Source: Spirochaetales bacterium
GTDB lineage: Bacteria > Spirochaetota > Spirochaetia > Treponematales > UBA12059
Length of the DNA: 7,102 nt
NCBI GenBank assembly: GCA_016938515.1
Contig: JAFGUM010000207.1
Span: forward strand, 1-7,102
Reading direction: 5' to 3'
The position numbers and the translations under genes are program-made. Within the stretch, counting starts at the first letter, position 1. Every line of letters begins with the position of its first letter. The notes beneath the pieces are model-generated. The model was not told the DNA's origin. It did not search any database and saw only the letters and a list, made by a program, of their open reading frames with translations. Below are positions 5,745 through 7,102 of the stretch, piece by piece.

Positions 5745-6607
5745 GGCTCTGCCCTCCCCGTAGTACCCCTGAAAGCAGCGTCAAACACGGCGAGCGCAGC
5801 CACCGTTTCCGCCACGTCGTGTACCCTGAAGATGACAGCGCCACGGGCTCTCGCCGCGCAGGCTGCCGCCAGGCTGCCCGGCAGACGTTCTTCGGCAGCC
5901 AGGCCGGTTATCGCGCCTATAAACGACTTGCGCGACAACCCGACGAGCACCGGCCACGGGCCAGACGACAATTCATCGAGCCGTGCCAGCAGGGCCAGGT
6001 TGTCATCCAGGCGCTTTCCGAAGCCAATACCAGGATCCACCACAATCGAATCGGGAGCTATACCAGCCCGGATGGCGCGTTCTGCCGCGGCAACCAGAAA
6101 TTCGCGCACCTCGCCAACGCAGTTATCGTACCACGGCGCGTCCTGCATGTTGGCCGGCACGCCTTTTTTGTGCATTAAAACGACGGGAACACCCCGCTCT
6201 GCGCACAAAGGCGCTAGATCCGGGTCGTCGTACAGCGCGGATACGTCATTGACCATATCGGCGCCCGCGTCTATGGCGGCCCTCGCCACGGAGGCTTTTC
6301 TCGTATCCACCGAGATGGGCGCATCCCACCGGGAGCGAATCGCCTCCACGACGGGCACGACGCGGGCGGCTTCCTCATCGGCGCCTACGTAGCCAGAGCC
6401 AGGCCGCGTGCTCTCGCCGCCAACATCCACGATGGCGCCGCCAGCGGTGAGCATCGCCGCCACCGCGTCGATGGCGGCCGCGACGTCCGCAACCCGGCTG
6501 TGCGGATAGAACGAGTCCGGCGTAGTGTTGATCACACCCATAACCACGGCCGGCCCGTCGAGGGCTATGCTGCGCCCCCGCGGCAACAACAGCGCCCGCG
6601 CGTTCAC
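5741..6607 (-). CDS. folP: Dihydropteroate synthase (FolP)
   Basis: FolP condenses p-aminobenzoate with dihydropterin pyrophosphate to give dihydropteroate in folate synthesis; it is the sulfonamide target. The 288-residue TIM barrel has the expected motifs in order: VMGVINTTPDSF (22-33), DVGGESTRPG (61-70), ISVDTRK (98-104), NDVSAL (120-125), LMHKKGVPANMQ (144-155), DPGIGFGK (191-198), GLSRKSFIG (223-231) and RVHDV (261-265). The pterin-binding Asp, Asn, Lys and Arg residues are present. The helix after MH reads KKG, where many homologues have M(K/R)G; this loop varies and is probably neutral. The start is a GTG (6605-6607) overlapping the dxs stop in GTGA, with AGGGAG 6 bases upstream; the next Met is residue 23, inside the first motif, so it is too late. 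It overlaps cdaA by 4 bases. folP directly before cdaA is a notable pairing. Confidence 0.96.
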   Translation of the reverse strand: MNARALLLPRGRSIALDGPAVVMGVINTTPDSFYPHSRVADVAAAIDAVAAMLTAGGAIVDVGGESTRPGSGYVGADEEAARVVPVVEAIRSRWDAPISVDTRKASVARAAIDAGADMVNDVSALYDDPDLAPLCAERGVPVVLMHKKGVPANMQDAPWYDNCVGEVREFLVAAAERAIRAGIAPDSIVVDPGIGFGKRLDDNLALLARLDELSSGPWPVLVGLSRKSFIGAITGLAAEERLPGSLAAACAARARGAVIFRVHDVAETVAALAVFDAAFRGTTGRAEP

Positions 6608-7102
6608 GCACCGCTCCCTACGCGACCCTGGCTGGTCTTTGCGCGCGCTTCTTCCACCTTGCTACCGGAAGCCGAAGCAAGCAGAGACAACGCCAGTTCG
6701 GCCAGAGCCATGGCAGAAAGGCCAGCGCGTTCGAGGAGTTCGTCGCGACGAGCCTGGGCCAGCGGCTTTTCGTCATACCCCCTGGCAACCGCGATGGTTC
6801 GCCCGGCTGGAGCCCGGGTCGCGGCCGCTACGTTGAGCGCCGCGGCCAGCTCCATCGAGGCGCTGCCGGTAAGAACGCCTTCTTCCGCAATTACGACGAA
6901 GCTGTAGCCCAGCGCCATTTGAACGAAGGCAGCGGTATCGAGTGGCTTTATAAACCGTAGATGATAGACATCGGCGGCTACACCCGCGCTCGCGCACGCG
7001 TCAGAGCCGACGAGGGCTTCGTCGACGAGAGCGCCTGATACCGCGAACAGCACGCGCGCGCCAGCATCGCTGCGCCGCACGAACACGCCCCGGCCTGGCA
7101 CC
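6604..7102 (-). CDS. dxs: C-terminal part of 1-deoxy-D-xylulose-5-phosphate synthase (5' end outside window)
   Basis: The frame is open to the right edge, and the visible 165 residues are the C-terminal transketolase-like domain of a larger protein, probably DXS, the thiamine-dependent first enzyme of the MEP isoprenoid route. The apparent GTG at 7099-7101 is an internal valine. The segment aligns with E. coli Dxs: a start like 'P.G.G...R' (VPGRGVFVRR), then VYHLRFIKPLD, matching 'DMRFVKPLD', then MALGYSFVVIAEEGVLTG, matching 'MAASHEALVTVEENAIMGG', and a late ELLERAGLSAMALAELAL, matching 'ELGLDAAGMEAKI'. The usual GGAGS is TGSAS here, and a polar tail of about 25 residues follows the last helix, so it is somewhat diverged. 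The thiamine-binding and catalytic residues lie outside the window. A transketolase-family C-terminal subunit or another member is possible but less likely. The stop overlaps the folP GTG by 4 bases. Confidence 0.78.
   Translation of the reverse strand, partial: VPGRGVFVRRSDAGARVLFAVSGALVDEALVGSDACASAGVAADVYHLRFIKPLDTAAFVQMALGYSFVVIAEEGVLTGSASMELAAALNVAAATRAPAGRTIAVARGYDEKPLAQARRDELLERAGLSAMALAELALSLLASASGSKVEEARAKTSQGRVGSGA
6614..6619 (-). promoter_or_regulatory. Ribosome binding site fixing the GTG start of folP
   Basis: AGGGAG ends 6 bases before the GTG at 6605-6607, within the end of dxs. Together with the lack of a usable ATG before the first conserved motif it decides the GTG start. 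Confidence 0.6.

Noticed and set aside
5832..6392. 186-codon open frame on the plus strand opposite folP
   Set aside because: It lies wholly antisense to a gene with every dihydropteroate synthase motif. Its Ser/Arg/Ala/Pro-rich translation is what GC-rich antisense frames give.

Overview
The window is almost entirely coding and carries two convergent gene sets. On the plus strand, the C-terminal end of a gene that I tentatively assign to DUF432 (open from the left edge, stop at 404) is followed 2 bases later by a complete small mechanosensitive channel gene of the MscS family (407-1267). On the minus strand, read from the right edge leftwards, lie eight tightly packed genes: the 3' end of dxs (isoprenoid precursor synthesis), folP (folate), cdaA (c-di-AMP synthesis), cdaR (YbbR-domain regulator of CdaA), acpS (acyl carrier protein activation), a DUF2225 zinc-ribbon protein of unknown function, truA (tRNA pseudouridine synthase) and a HAD-family phosphatase. 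The two sets meet at about 1268-1270 with only 3 bases between their stop codons.

The likely host is a GC-rich spirochaete, of the Treponema/Spirochaeta kind rather than Borrelia. The main reason is gene order: cdaA - ybbR/cdaR - acpS - DUF2225-like - truA matches, as far as I recall, the Borrelia burgdorferi block BB0008-BB0012. In Firmicutes cdaA-cdaR is instead followed by glmM. The frequent AUA isoleucine codons in an otherwise GC-rich sequence are unusual and may help to identify the lineage. The assignment is an inference from synteny; there is no rRNA in the window.

All minus-strand junctions are overlaps or near-contacts: GTGA (dxs/folP), ATGA (folP/cdaA), 8 bases (cdaA/cdaR), ATGA (cdaR/acpS), 1-base gap (acpS/DUF2225), 8 bases (DUF2225/truA), ATGA (truA/HAD). 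This strongly suggests one polycistronic, translationally coupled transcript whose promoter is outside the window, at or upstream of dxs. No intergenic stretch over 11 bases exists, so there are no tRNA genes, mobile elements, repeats or CRISPR arrays, and I see no convincing promoter or terminator.

Functionally, the minus-strand unit is mostly conserved housekeeping (isoprenoid, folate and fatty acid cofactors, tRNA modification) wrapped around the c-di-AMP synthase and its regulator. c-di-AMP controls osmotic and potassium balance in other bacteria, so a neighbouring MscS osmotic release valve with a DUF432 partner is suggestive but not proof of a link. I see no clearly new system. The least understood parts are the DUF2225 protein and the DUF432-MscS pair.
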